A stretch of 64,000 bases of DNA from ZC4RG19 sp017577565 (GCA_047459075.1 VSCH01000006.1:35348-99347), one strand, 5' to 3'. Numbered from the stretch's first letter, positions 32,360 to 42,101 are shown. Program-made: numbers and translations. Notes: generated by a model from the sequence alone, not told the origin.

Positions 32360-33799
32360 ATGCAGTTCCCCACCGTCGCCTTCGCGATCTTCTTCCTCGC
32401 CGCCTTCGTGGCGAACTGGTTGCTGCGCCCCCACCCCCTGGTGTGGCGGGCGACGATGATCGCCTTCAGCCTCTACTTCTGCGCCTGGGTCGACGTGCGC
32501 TTCGCGCTGGTCGTCCTGGGCGTGGCGGCCCTCGGGTGGGCGGCGGCGGCCGCCGCCCACCGGGCGATGCCCGAGGGCGACCCGACCCCGGTGAGCCGGC
32601 GCATCGTCCGGGCGGCGGTGGCGGCGGAGGTCGCGGTGCTCGCCGCCCTCGCCTACCGCGGCTTCCTCGTCGACTCCGTGACCGGGGCGCTCGAGCGGTT
32701 GGGCTGGTCGGGCAGCGAGCCGGTGGTCGACGTGGTCGTCCCCGTCGGCATCTCGATCTACGTGCTCCACGCCATCGGCTACCTCGTCGACGTCGGGCGC
32801 GGCGAGGTCGAGCCGGTGGCCTTCGCCGACCTGCTCCTCTACCTCTGCTTCTTCCCCCACCTGGTCGCCGGCCCCGTCGTGCGGGTCGACGAGCTGGTGC
32901 CCCAGTTCCACGAGCGCCCCGACCCCCGGCGGGTCCCGGCCACCGACGCCTTCGTGCTCGTCGGGTCCGGCCTCGTCAAGGCCGTCGTGATCGCGCCGTG
33001 GCTCGCCGAGGAGCTGGTCGACCCGGCGTTCGCGGCGCCGGCGCAGGCGAGCGGGCTCGAGCTGCTGGTCGCCGCCTACGGCGTCGCCGTGCAGGTCTAC
33101 GCCGCGTTCTCCGGCGCGACCGACATCGCCATCGGGTGCGGCCTGCTGCTCGGCATCGAGTACCCGCGGGCGTTCGACGCCCCGTTCGCGGCGCTGTCGG
33201 TGCGCGACTTCTGGGACCGCTGGAACCTGACGCTGTCGCACTGGCTGCGCGACTACGTCTACGTGCCGCTCGGCGGCAGCTGGCGGGGCCGCCACCTCCG
33301 GCCCCGCAACGTCATGGTGACGATGGTGGTCGGCGGCCTCTGGTACGGCGCCGGCTGGAACTTCGCCCTGTGGGGCGTCGTCCACGGCGTCTACGTGATC
33401 GCCGAGCAGGCGGCGGCCGCCCGGGCCGAGCGGCGGGAGCCGACGGCGCTGCTGCCGACGGCGCTGACGGCCCCGGTGCACTGGTTCGTGACCTTCCACC
33501 TCGTCTGCCTCGCCTTCGTCGTCTACCGGGCGGGCACGGTCGGCGACGCCGTCGAGGTGCTGGGGCGGGTGCTCACCCTCGCCCCGGGGGGCGCGGGGCT
33601 CGTCACCCCGCTCGTCCTCGCGGTCCTCGCCGCGACCGTGGCCAGCCACTTCGTCCCCACCGAGGTCACCTACGGGGCCCGGGCCCGGTTCTCGACCCTG
33701 GCGCCGGCCGCCCAGGTCGCCGTCCTGGCGGCGGGGCTCACCCTCATCGCCGCGCTCGGCCCCGACGGTCCGCTCCCGTTCGGACGGCTGCCGTTCTGA
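32360..33799 (+). CDS. MBOAT family O-acyltransferase (AlgI-like)
   Basis: This 479-residue polytopic protein has around ten membrane helices. The family core is clear: LLLYLCFFPHLVAGPVVR, DFWDRWNLTLSHWLRDYVYVPLGG and the catalytic histidine in NFALWGVVHGVY. AlgI/DltB-type MBOATs move acetyl groups across the membrane and pass them to a partner that acylates an extracellular polymer. Its stop overlaps the start of an SGNH-like protein by one base, which is the typical partner arrangement. A TACGAT hexamer near 32313 is a candidate -10. The polymer is unknown, perhaps the glycan made at the left end. Confidence 0.88.
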   Translation: MQFPTVAFAIFFLAAFVANWLLRPHPLVWRATMIAFSLYFCAWVDVRFALVVLGVAALGWAAAAAAHRAMPEGDPTPVSRRIVRAAVAAEVAVLAALAYRGFLVDSVTGALERLGWSGSEPVVDVVVPVGISIYVLHAIGYLVDVGRGEVEPVAFADLLLYLCFFPHLVAGPVVRVDELVPQFHERPDPRRVPATDAFVLVGSGLVKAVVIAPWLAEELVDPAFAAPAQASGLELLVAAYGVAVQVYAAFSGATDIAIGCGLLLGIEYPRAFDAPFAALSVRDFWDRWNLTLSHWLRDYVYVPLGGSWRGRHLRPRNVMVTMVVGGLWYGAGWNFALWGVVHGVYVIAEQAAAARAERREPTALLPTALTAPVHWFVTFHLVCLAFVVYRAGTVGDAVEVLGRVLTLAPGGAGLVTPLVLAVLAATVASHFVPTEVTYGARARFSTLAPAAQVAVLAAGLTLIAALGPDGPLPFGRLPF

Positions 33800-35229
33800 T
33801 GTCGACCACCGACACCGACGCCCAGCGTGCACCGGTCCCGCCCGGGTGGCCGGGCGACGACCCCACGCTCCCCGACGACCTCGACGCGCTGGGGGCGCGC
33901 TGGTGGTGGTGGGTCGGCCGGCGCACCCGGGGCCGGCGGGTCGGGGCGCTGGAGGGACCCGGGTCCCGGTCGTCGGACGCCGACCGGACGGGCGAGCGGG
34001 CCGCCGAGGGCGACGGCGACGACTGGCCGGCGGACGACGTCGCGGTGGCCGACGACGAGCTGGACCTCGACGACGACCCCGGGGGCGCCGGGCCCCGGTG
34101 GACCGACCGGTTCCGGTGGCGGGGGTCGCCGCCCGAGGACCGCGAGCCGCCGGACGACGACGAGCCGCTCCCGGTGGACGACGACGACCTCGTGGCCGGC
34201 GTGCAGCCCGCCGGGCGGGTGCTCGTCGTGCTCGTGGCCACGCTCGTGCTCGCCCTGCTCGTCAACGTCGACGACCTCGTCGCCCGCGTCGAGGCGCAGC
34301 CGCCGGGACCGGCCCGCGACCGGACCCTGGCCGTGCTCCACCCCGTCCAGGACGTCGGCAACGCCCTGCAGCTGACGCGGATCCGGGACGCGCTCGACGC
34401 GCTGTCGGGGGACGGCGGCGACGGCCCCGCGGCGACCGGGCGCGACGGCGCCCGCCGGCAGGACGGCGACCGCGCCGCGCCCCGGGGCGACGGCGGCGAC
34501 GAGCCGGCCGGTGACGGCGAGGGCGAGGAGGGCACCGAGCGCGACGACGGGCCGCGGGCGCCGACCCCGGACGACCCGCTGCGGGTGTGGGTCGGCGGCG
34601 ACTTCATGGCCCAGGCGATCGGCCGCTCGCTGGCGGCGGCCGGGGACGCCACCGGTGTCGTCGAGACCGAGGTCCGCTACGAGGCGGCCTCGGGCCTCAC
34701 CCGGCGCGACTACTTCGACTGGCCGGCGGCGGTCGAGGAGGCCCTCGACGAGCACGACCCCGAGGTCGTCGTACTGGTCCTCGGCGTCAACGACGCCCAG
34801 GGGATCGTGCGCCCGGACGGCACCCCGGCCCAGGTCGACGAGCCCGGCTGGGCCGACGAGTACGGCCGGCGGGTCGGCGAGCTGATGGACCGGTTGGGGG
34901 GCGACGGGCGCCTCGTCGTCTGGATCGGCCCGCCGCCGATGCGCGAGCCCGGCTACAGCGCCCGGATGGCGGCGATCACCGCCATCTACGCCGAGCAGGC
35001 CGCCACCCGGCCCTGGGTGCACGTCGTCGACCTCGCCCGAGTCGTCGGCGGCCCCGACGGGGCCTACGCCGACGCCGTGGCCGACCCCGCGTCCGGCGCG
35101 CCGGTCGCGGTCCGCCAGCCCGACGGCATCCACCTGACCGACGTGGGCAGCGACCTCGTCGCCGCCCACGTCATGGACCTGCTCCGCTCGCAGGTCGACC
35201 TGTCGGGCGCCCCGGGCGGCGACGGCTGA
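33799..35229 (+). CDS. SGNH-like partner of the MBOAT protein with Phe at the nucleophile position
   Basis: The 476-residue protein has a strikingly acidic, Asp/Pro-rich N-terminal segment (about residues 20-135) before one membrane helix (VLVVLVATLVLALLVNV), a second charged linker, and an SGNH domain from about residue 262. The blocks VLVLGVNDAQGI (Gly and Asn) and PDGIHLTDVG (catalytic Asp/His) are intact, but block I reads VWVGGDFMAQAIG: residue 269, where GDS supplies the serine nucleophile, is Phe (TTC). This would disable normal SGNH chemistry. It is coupled to MBOAT (ATG overlaps the stop). Its role would be O-acyl transfer or an inactive scaffold. Confidence 0.78.
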   Translation: MSTTDTDAQRAPVPPGWPGDDPTLPDDLDALGARWWWWVGRRTRGRRVGALEGPGSRSSDADRTGERAAEGDGDDWPADDVAVADDELDLDDDPGGAGPRWTDRFRWRGSPPEDREPPDDDEPLPVDDDDLVAGVQPAGRVLVVLVATLVLALLVNVDDLVARVEAQPPGPARDRTLAVLHPVQDVGNALQLTRIRDALDALSGDGGDGPAATGRDGARRQDGDRAAPRGDGGDEPAGDGEGEEGTERDDGPRAPTPDDPLRVWVGGDFMAQAIGRSLAAAGDATGVVETEVRYEAASGLTRRDYFDWPAAVEEALDEHDPEVVVLVLGVNDAQGIVRPDGTPAQVDEPGWADEYGRRVGELMDRLGGDGRLVVWIGPPPMREPGYSARMAAITAIYAEQAATRPWVHVVDLARVVGGPDGAYADAVADPASGAPVAVRQPDGIHLTDVGSDLVAAHVMDLLRSQVDLSGAPGGDG

Positions 35230-35303
35230 CCGCGGCGGCCCGTCGCCGCGCCCGTCCCCGTCACCCCGCCGCGGCGCCCGGCACCGTCCGCGATGCTCGG
35301 GGC

Positions 35304-36008
35304 ATGGAGCACGACGCCACCGACCTCGCCCCCACCGACGACCTCGACGAGATCGAGCGCCGCCTGCGCATGCCGCTGTCCGAGGCGATGCTCACCCAGC
35401 GGGCCGTCCGCCGGGTGCGGCCCGACCCGGTCGCGCCGGCGGTCGTCCGCCGGCTGATCGAGCTGGCGCTCGAGGCGCCCACCGGGTCGAACGGCCAGAA
35501 CTGGGAGTTCGTCGTCGTCACCGACCGGGCGACCAAGGCGAGGCTGCAGGCGCAGTACCGGCGGGCCTGGGCCGTCTACGGCGGCCTCGGGGAGCGGGTG
35601 CGGGGCGACGACCCCCAGACGGCGCGGATCCTGCGCTCGGTGCGCTGGCAGGTCGAGCACTTCACCGAGATCCCCGTGCTGGTCGTCGCCTGCCTGCGGG
35701 GCGGGAGCAAGCTCCCCTACCTGCCCTCGCCCGCCGTCGCCGCCAGCTCGCACTACGGCTCGATCTACCCGAGCGTCCAGAACCTGCTGCTCGCCGCCCG
35801 GGCCGTCGGCCTCGGCGCCTCGCTCATCACGCTGCCCCTGTGGTCGGTGACGATGGCCCGCCGCATCCTCGGCCTGCCGCTGACCGTCGAGCCCTGCTGC
35901 ATCGTGCCCCTCGGCTGGCCGGTCGGCCGCTACGGCACCAAGCCCCGCCGTCCGGTCGACGAGGTGATCCACCACGAGCGTTACGGCACCGCGGCGACCG
36001 GCGACTAG
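35304..36008 (+). CDS. Nitroreductase family protein
   Basis: The 234-residue FMN-dependent oxidoreductase fold shows the N-terminal FMN-binding LTQRAVRRVRPDPV, the APTGSNGQNWEFVVV loop, and the dimer-interface region SSHYGSIYPSVQNLLLAARAVGLGAS, ending with PLGWPVGRYG. It reduces nitro or quinone-like compounds or another flavin substrate using NAD(P)H. GATGCT 6 nt before the ATG at 35304 resembles a leaderless -10. The menB gene follows after 29 nt; a functional connection is not evident. Confidence 0.83.
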   Translation: MEHDATDLAPTDDLDEIERRLRMPLSEAMLTQRAVRRVRPDPVAPAVVRRLIELALEAPTGSNGQNWEFVVVTDRATKARLQAQYRRAWAVYGGLGERVRGDDPQTARILRSVRWQVEHFTEIPVLVVACLRGGSKLPYLPSPAVAASSHYGSIYPSVQNLLLAARAVGLGASLITLPLWSVTMARRILGLPLTVEPCCIVPLGWPVGRYGTKPRRPVDEVIHHERYGTAATGD

Positions 36009-36037
36009 AACGGCCGGGTCGTCCGCTGGAGGTGCCC

Positions 36038-36940
<903 letters not shown>

Positions 36941-36966
36941 CGGGCCCGGTGGGCGCGCCGGGCCCG
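36941..36966 (+). terminator. Candidate hairpin terminator after menB
   Basis: CGGGCCCGG (36941-36949) and CCGGGCCCG (36958-36966) form a perfect 9-bp stem with an 8-nt loop immediately after the stop codon. No T-tract. Strongest hairpin in the window. Confidence 0.5.
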
Positions 36967-36987
36967 GGCCCGGCGGGGTCGCCGCCG

Positions 36988-36993
36988 TAAGCT
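36988..36993 (+). promoter_or_regulatory. -10 element, leaderless type, for the MarR gene
   Basis: TAAGCT ends 7 nt before the ATG at 37001. Confidence 0.45.
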
Positions 36994-37000
36994 GTCGGCG

Positions 37001-37483
37001 ATGGCGGCCCTGGACGACGAGCGGCTCACCCTGGTGGGGCTGTTGCTCGAGAGCAGCGCCGCCGTCCGGTCGCAGCTCGACAAGCAGCTCGTCCGCGACA
37101 CGGGGCTGACGCTCCAGTCGTTCGAGCTCCTGCTGCGGCTGGCCCGCGCGCCCGGCCGGCACCTGCGCATGAGCGACCTCGCCGCCCGGTCGGGCCTGAC
37201 GCCGAGCGGGCTGACCCGTGCGGTCGACCGCCTGGAGGCAGCCGGGCTCGTGGCCCGGAAGCCCTGCCCGTCCGACGGCCGGGGCGCGTACACGGCGCTG
37301 ACCCCGGCGGGGCTGTCCACCCTCCGCTCGGCGGTCCGCCCGCACCTCGACCACGTCGAGCGGTGCGTGACCGGCGTGCTGTCCCCGGCCGAGCGGGCGC
37401 AGCTGACGGCCCTGCTCCGCAAGGTCCGCGACCACGTCAACCCGGCGGCCGTCGGCGCCATCCCGGTCGGCCCCGCCACCTGA
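37001..37483 (+). CDS. MarR-family transcriptional regulator
   Basis: The 160-residue winged helix-turn-helix protein has LQSFELLLRLARAPGRHLRMSDLAARSGLTPSGLTRAVDRLEAAGLVARKPCPSDGRGAYTALTP, the HTH and wing of MarR proteins, with dimerisation helices at both ends. It would bind palindromic DNA and respond to small phenolic or oxidative signals. A leaderless-type promoter lies directly upstream. Its targets are not obvious; menB on the left is on the same strand and upp on the right is convergent. Confidence 0.87.
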   Translation: MAALDDERLTLVGLLLESSAAVRSQLDKQLVRDTGLTLQSFELLLRLARAPGRHLRMSDLAARSGLTPSGLTRAVDRLEAAGLVARKPCPSDGRGAYTALTPAGLSTLRSAVRPHLDHVERCVTGVLSPAERAQLTALLRKVRDHVNPAAVGAIPVGPAT

Positions 37484-37509
37484 CCGCCGGAACCACGCGG
37501 GCCTGCAGC

Positions 37510-38133
37510 TCAGGCGGTGCCGAACAGCCGGTCGCCGGCGTCGCCCAGGCCGGGGACGATGAAGGCCCGCTCGTCCAGCCGCTCGTCGACCGCGGCGGTG
37601 ACCACCCGGTCGACCAGGCCCGTCGACCGGATGTGGTCGAGGCCCTCGGGGGCGGCGAGGACGCAGACGCCGGTGAGGTGGCCGGCACCCCGGTCCCGCA
37701 GGATGCGGCAGGCGTGGGCCAGCGAGCCGCCGGTGGCCAGCATGGGGTCGAGCACGAGGACCGACCGGCCGGACAGGTCGGCGGGCACCGAGTTCATGTA
37801 CGGCTCCGGCTGCAGCGTGGCCTCGTTGCGGGCGACGCCGATGAAGGCCGTCTCGGTCTCGGGCAGCAGCCGGAGCACCGCGCCGTGCAGGCCGAGGCCG
37901 GCCCGCAGCACCGGCACGACGAGCGGCGGGTCGGAGATGCGGACGCCGGCGGCCCGGCCGATCGGCGTCGTGACCTCGACGGGCTCGACGCTGAGGTTGC
38001 GGCACGCCTCGTACACCAGCATGCCCGCGAGCTCGTCCATGGCCAGGCGGAAGGTCGCCCGGTCGGTGGTCTCGTCGCGGAGGCGGGTGAGCAGGCGGGC
38101 GGCGAGCGGGTGGTCGACGACGTGCAGCTCCAT
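37510..38133 (-). CDS. upp: Uracil phosphoribosyltransferase
   Basis: Upp converts uracil and PRPP to UMP, the salvage of pyrimidine base. The 207-residue type I phosphoribosyltransferase has the PRPP loop VLVLDPMLATGGSLAHA, the N-terminal LLTRLRDETTDRATFR and the C-terminal uracil-binding IVPGLGDAGDRLFGT. Length and motifs are standard. It is the last gene of the minus-strand set punA, mutase, upp, placed beside the nucleoside importer. Confidence 0.95.
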   Translation of the reverse strand: MELHVVDHPLAARLLTRLRDETTDRATFRLAMDELAGMLVYEACRNLSVEPVEVTTPIGRAAGVRISDPPLVVPVLRAGLGLHGAVLRLLPETETAFIGVARNEATLQPEPYMNSVPADLSGRSVLVLDPMLATGGSLAHACRILRDRGAGHLTGVCVLAAPEGLDHIRSTGLVDRVVTAAVDERLDERAFIVPGLGDAGDRLFGTA

Positions 38134-38200
38134 ACGGGCCCCGAGTCTCGCACCTCGGCGCCCGCGCGCCGGGATCGTCGCCCGGGACCCCCGCGTGACC

Positions 38201-39898
38201 TCAGCCGACGAGGGCGACCGCCTGGTCGAGGATGGCGTCGACCGTCGCCGCGCCCCGCGCCCGGGCCGCGGCCAGGTCCTCGGGGGCGCCGCCGGCGACG
38301 GGGACGACCGCCTCGGCGTAGCACTTGATCTTGGGCTCGGTGCCCGAGGGCCGCACGACGAGCCGGACGCCCTCGCCCCGCACGACGACCGCGTCCGTCG
38401 GCGGCAGGCGCCCGCCGGGTCGCAGGTCCTCGACCTCGGTCACCGGCACGCCGGCGAGCTCCCGGGGCGGCGTCGCCGCCAGCGCGTCGACCGCGGCCCG
38501 CATGCGGGCACGGCCGTCCAGGCCCGCGACCCGCACCGACCGCTGGCCGGTGGCGTGCACGCCCAGCTCGCGGGCCAGGTCGTCCAGGCGGTCGTGCACC
38601 GTGCGCCCCCGCCGCTTCTCGGCCGCGGCCAGCTCGGCGAAGGCCAGCGCCGCCGTGATGCCGTCCTTGTCCCGCACGAGCGTGCCCACGCACGACCCGA
38701 GCGCCTCCTCGTAGCCGTAGACGAAGCGCAGGCCGGGGCGCTCGCGGGCGGCCCGGGCGATCCACTTGAAGCCGGTCAGGGTCTCGGCGTACGCCACCCC
38801 CCGGGCGGCCGCCAGGCGGCCGAGCATCGACGACGACACGATCGTCGTCACCACCAGGCGGTCGGGCCCGCTGCCGTGCTCGAGCAGCCAGTCGGCCAGC
38901 AGGATCCCGATCTCGTCGCCGGAGAGCACCCGCCACCCCCCGCCCGCCCCCGGCCGGGGCGGCAGGGCGACGGCCAGCCGGTCGGCGTCGGGGTCGTTGG
39001 CCAGCAGGACGTCGGCCCCGGTGCGCCGGGCCAGGTCGAGCGCGAGGTCGAGGGCGCCGGGCTCCTCGGGGTTGGGGAACGCGACGGTCGGGAAGTCCGG
39101 GTCGGGGCCGGCCTGCTCGGGCACGACCGCCGGCGCCGGGAAGCCGGCCTCGGTCAGCACGCGCACCAGGACGTCGCGCCCCACGCCGTGCAGCGGCGTG
39201 TAGGCGATCCGCAGGTCGCGGGCGTCGGGCTCGACGGCCTGCGCCACCGCCCCGGCGACGTAGGCGTCCACGAGCGCGTCGCCCACCCGCCGGACCCGGG
39301 GGTCGCCGTCGGCGGCCCGGGGCACGCCGGCCAGCGGCCCGACGGCGTCGATGCGGGCCGCGACCTCGGCGTCGACCGGCGGCACGATCTGGGCGCCGTC
39401 ACCCAGGTAGACCTTGTAGCCGTTGTCCCGGGGCGGGTTGTGGCTGGCCGTCACCTGCACGCCGGCGCAGCAGCCCAGGTGGGTGGTGCCGAAGGCGACG
39501 ACCGGCGTCGGCAGCGGGCGGTCGGCCAGGTGCACGGCGAAGCCGGCGGCGGCCAGCACCGCGGCGGCGTCGGCGGCGAAGCGGTCCGAGCGGTGGCGGG
39601 CGTCGTGGCCGACGATGACCGGCTCGCCGGCGTGGCCCCGGTCGGCCAGCCAGGCGGCCAGCCCGGCGGTCGCCCGGATGACGACGGCCCGGTTCATCCG
39701 GTTGGGCCCGGCCCCCATCTCGCCCCGCAGCCCGGCGGTGCCGAACTCGAGGCGGGCGCCGAACCGGTCGGCCAGCGCCGCCAGGTCGGGCTCGCCGCCC
39801 TCCCCGCCCAGCAGCGCGTCGAGCTCGGCCCGGGTCTCGGGGTCGGGGTCCTCGTCCCGCCAGGCCCGCGCCGCCGCCACCAGCCGGTCGCCGTCCAT
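38201..39898 (-). CDS. Phosphohexomutase family protein, possible phosphopentomutase
   Basis: The 565-residue alpha-D-phosphohexomutase has all four catalytic parts: the phosphoserine loop TASHNPPRDNGYKVY, the metal loop NDPDADRLAVALP, the sugar-binding GYEEALGSCV and the phosphate-binding RPSGTEPKIKCY. The N-terminal FGTAGLRGEMGAGPNRMN is typical of the PGM2/YbbT-type group, which includes phosphopentomutases. TAGCAT 8 nt before the ATG at 39898 supports that start over a longer frame. It lies between upp and purine nucleoside phosphorylase, and no DeoB is visible, so interconverting (deoxy)ribose 1- and 5-phosphate is a plausible job besides glucose. Confidence 0.87.
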   Translation of the reverse strand: MDGDRLVAAARAWRDEDPDPETRAELDALLGGEGGEPDLAALADRFGARLEFGTAGLRGEMGAGPNRMNRAVVIRATAGLAAWLADRGHAGEPVIVGHDARHRSDRFAADAAAVLAAAGFAVHLADRPLPTPVVAFGTTHLGCCAGVQVTASHNPPRDNGYKVYLGDGAQIVPPVDAEVAARIDAVGPLAGVPRAADGDPRVRRVGDALVDAYVAGAVAQAVEPDARDLRIAYTPLHGVGRDVLVRVLTEAGFPAPAVVPEQAGPDPDFPTVAFPNPEEPGALDLALDLARRTGADVLLANDPDADRLAVALPPRPGAGGGWRVLSGDEIGILLADWLLEHGSGPDRLVVTTIVSSSMLGRLAAARGVAYAETLTGFKWIARAARERPGLRFVYGYEEALGSCVGTLVRDKDGITAALAFAELAAAEKRRGRTVHDRLDDLARELGVHATGQRSVRVAGLDGRARMRAAVDALAATPPRELAGVPVTEVEDLRPGGRLPPTDAVVVRGEGVRLVVRPSGTEPKIKCYAEAVVPVAGGAPEDLAAARARGAATVDAILDQAVALVG

Positions 39899-39906
39899 CG
39901 GGGCCG

Positions 39907-39912
39907 ATGCTA
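39907..39912 (-). promoter_or_regulatory. -10 element, leaderless type, for the phosphohexomutase gene
   Basis: TAGCAT on the minus strand ends 8 nt before the ATG at 39898. Confidence 0.45.
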
Positions 39913-39934
39913 CGGGCACGCCCCGGGGCCCGCC

Positions 39935-40768
39935 TCAGAGCCGGCGGACGACCTCGGCGAGGAGGTCGCCCATCCGCTCGGCGGCGGCCCGGCCGGCGGC
40001 CAGCACCTCGTCGTGGTCGAGCGGCACCCCGCCGACCCCGGCGGCCAGGTTGGTGACGAGCGACAGCCCGAGCACCTCGAGGCCGAGGTGGCGGGCGGCG
40101 ATGGTCTCCCACACGGTCGACATGCCGACGAGGTCGGCCCCGAGGGTGCGGAGCATCCGGATCTCCGCCGGGGTCTCGTAGTGCGGCCCGGGCAGGCCGG
40201 CGTAGACGCCCTCGGTGAGCGAGGGCTCGACCTCCCGGGCCAGGTCGCGCAGGCGCCCGGAGTAGGCGTCGGTCAGGTCGACGAAGCGGGGCGGCAGGCC
40301 GGTCGCGGGCATCGGTCCCGCCACCGGCGACCGCCCGGTGAGGTTGAGGTGGTCGGCGATGAGCACCGGCTGCCCCACCGCCAGCCCCTCGCGGATGCCG
40401 CCGGCCGCGTTGGTCAGCACGACGACGCTGCACCCGGCGGCGTGCGCGGTGCGCACCGGGTGCACGACCGTCTCCGGCCCGTGGCCCTCGTAGCCGTGGA
40501 CCCGCCCGAGGAACGCGAGGACCCGCCGCCCGCCCGGGGCCTCGATCGAGCGCACGGCGGCGGCGTGGCCGGGCACGGTGGCCTCGGGGAAGCCGGGCAG
40601 GTCGGTCGTGGCGAGCTCGCGCACGACCTCCCCCATCCGGTCGGCCGCCGGGCGCCAGCCCGACCCGAGCACGACCGCGACGTCGTGGCGCTCGACCCCC
40701 GTGGCCCGGGCCAGGTCGGCCGCGGCGCGCTGGGCGAGGTCGAAGGGATCGGTCGGGGGTGTCAGCAC
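39935..40768 (-). CDS. punA: Purine-nucleoside phosphorylase
   Basis: The 277-residue trimeric-type PNP splits inosine and guanosine (and deoxy forms) with phosphate. Motifs: AVVLGSGWRPAAD (phosphate loop), LGRVHGYEGHGPETV (His/Tyr), TNAAGGIREGL, GLPGPHYETPAEIRM, VGMSTVWETIAARH (nucleoside site) and SLVTNLAAG (Asn for base). GTG at 40768 lies 7 nt after TAGCGT (minus strand), again a leaderless-type start. It is divergent from the nucleoside-binding lipoprotein. Confidence 0.93.
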   Translation of the reverse strand: MLTPPTDPFDLAQRAAADLARATGVERHDVAVVLGSGWRPAADRMGEVVRELATTDLPGFPEATVPGHAAAVRSIEAPGGRRVLAFLGRVHGYEGHGPETVVHPVRTAHAAGCSVVVLTNAAGGIREGLAVGQPVLIADHLNLTGRSPVAGPMPATGLPPRFVDLTDAYSGRLRDLAREVEPSLTEGVYAGLPGPHYETPAEIRMLRTLGADLVGMSTVWETIAARHLGLEVLGLSLVTNLAAGVGGVPLDHDEVLAAGRAAAERMGDLLAEVVRRL

Positions 40769-40775
40769 GCCCGGG

Positions 40776-40781
40776 ACGCTA
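40776..40781 (-). promoter_or_regulatory. -10 element, leaderless type, for punA
   Basis: TAGCGT on the minus strand ends 7 nt before the GTG at 40768. In the 232-bp divergent gap 40769-41000 I see only this and the TAGGGT for the importer operon. Confidence 0.45.
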
Positions 40782-40942
40782 CCGCCCCCGCCCTGCCCCG
40801 GCCCCCGTGGCCGCCACCGATCGCACCGCGACGCCCCACGGCTCGGTACGCACCGTCCGCGGTTGGTGACAGATCGGTGACGAAACCGGCCGGGACGTGG
40901 CCGAAACGTCGCGCAACCTCTCGTCGCGCTGGGGAATGTGAC

Positions 40943-40948
40943 TAGGGT
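40943..40948 (+). promoter_or_regulatory. -10-like element of the nucleoside importer operon
   Basis: TAGGGT lies 53 nt before the ATG at 41001. The implied leader of about 45 nt carries GGGAG upstream of the start. Confidence 0.4.
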
Positions 40949-41000
40949 GCCGACCCGTGGCTGCCGTGGCCACCGCGACTCGACAGGGAGTACGAGCGGA

Positions 41001-42101
41001 ATGATGCAACGACGAGGGGTCAAGGCCCTTGCCGCGCTGCTCGCGCTGGCGATGCTCGCCGCTGCGTGCGGCGATGACGACGACGACACCGAAGCAGGCG
41101 GCGGTGGCGGCGACGGCGGTGGTGACTTCACCGCCTGCCAGGTGACCGACACCGGCGGTGTCGACGACAAGTCCTTCAACGAGACGGCCTACAAGGGCGT
41201 CCAGGACGCCGGCGAGGAGCTGGGCTTCGAGCCGCGGGTGCTCGAGTCGCAGAGCGAGGCGGACTTCGCCCCCAACATCCAGGCGCTGATGGATCAGGGG
41301 TGCGACCTGATCGTCACCGTCGGCTTCCTGCTGGGCGACGCCACCGCCGACGCGGCCGAGCAGAACCCCGACCAGCTCTTCGCCATCGTCGACAACGACC
41401 TCTTCGACGCCGAGGCCGAGGAGGACCGCGACTACGACAACGTGGCCGAGCTCGTGTTCGCCACCGACGAGGCGGCGTTCCTGGCCGGCTACGTGGCCGC
41501 GGCGATGTCCGAGACCGGCGTCGTCGGGACCTACGGGGGGATCAACATCCCGACGGTCAACATCTTCATGAAGGGCTTCCAGCTCGGCGTCGAGCAGTAC
41601 AACGCCGACAACGGCACGGACGTGCGGCTCATCGGCTGGGACAACGCCCAGAACGACGGCCTGTTCACCGGCGACTTCGAGGACGAGTCGAAGGGCCGGG
41701 CCACGACCGAGACCCTGCTCGACCAGGGCGCCGACGTCATCATGCCGGTGGCCGGTCCGGTCGGCCTGGGCTCGATCGCGGCCATCGAGGCGTCGGGCTC
41801 GGACGCCAAGCTGATCTGGGTCGACACCGACGGCTGCGTGTCGGTCCCGGACGCCTGCGACCTGTTCCTCACGTCGGTCATGAAGAACATGGACGTCGCC
41901 GTCTACGACGTGGCCATCGCCGCCGCCAACGGCGAGTTCGAGGGCGGCACCAACCTCGGCACGCTCGAGAACGACGGCGTCGGCATCGCGCCGTTCCACG
42001 AGTTCGAGGACCAGGTCCCGCAGGAGGTCAAGGACCGGCTCGAGGAGCTGCGCCAGCAGATCATCGACGGCGAGATCCAGACGTCGCCCGACGAGGGCTG
42101 A
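41001..42101 (+). CDS. BMP-family nucleoside-binding lipoprotein
   Basis: The 366-residue protein has a lipoprotein signal (hydrophobic stretch then LAAAC, Cys23) followed by a run of aspartates and a Gly-rich linker. The BMP (basic membrane protein/PnrA) domain starts with CQVTDTGGVDDKSFNETAYKG, the family's nucleoside-binding region, and includes LVFATDEAAFLAGYVAA and IMPVAGPVGLGS. BMP proteins capture purine and pyrimidine nucleosides for an ABC importer. ATG 41001 is followed by a second ATG (41004) as an alternative. The ATPase and two permeases follow, so this is the receptor of that transporter. Confidence 0.92.
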   Translation: MMQRRGVKALAALLALAMLAAACGDDDDDTEAGGGGGDGGGDFTACQVTDTGGVDDKSFNETAYKGVQDAGEELGFEPRVLESQSEADFAPNIQALMDQGCDLIVTVGFLLGDATADAAEQNPDQLFAIVDNDLFDAEAEEDRDYDNVAELVFATDEAAFLAGYVAAAMSETGVVGTYGGINIPTVNIFMKGFQLGVEQYNADNGTDVRLIGWDNAQNDGLFTGDFEDESKGRATTETLLDQGADVIMPVAGPVGLGSIAAIEASGSDAKLIWVDTDGCVSVPDACDLFLTSVMKNMDVAVYDVAIAAANGEFEGGTNLGTLENDGVGIAPFHEFEDQVPQEVKDRLEELRQQIIDGEIQTSPDEG

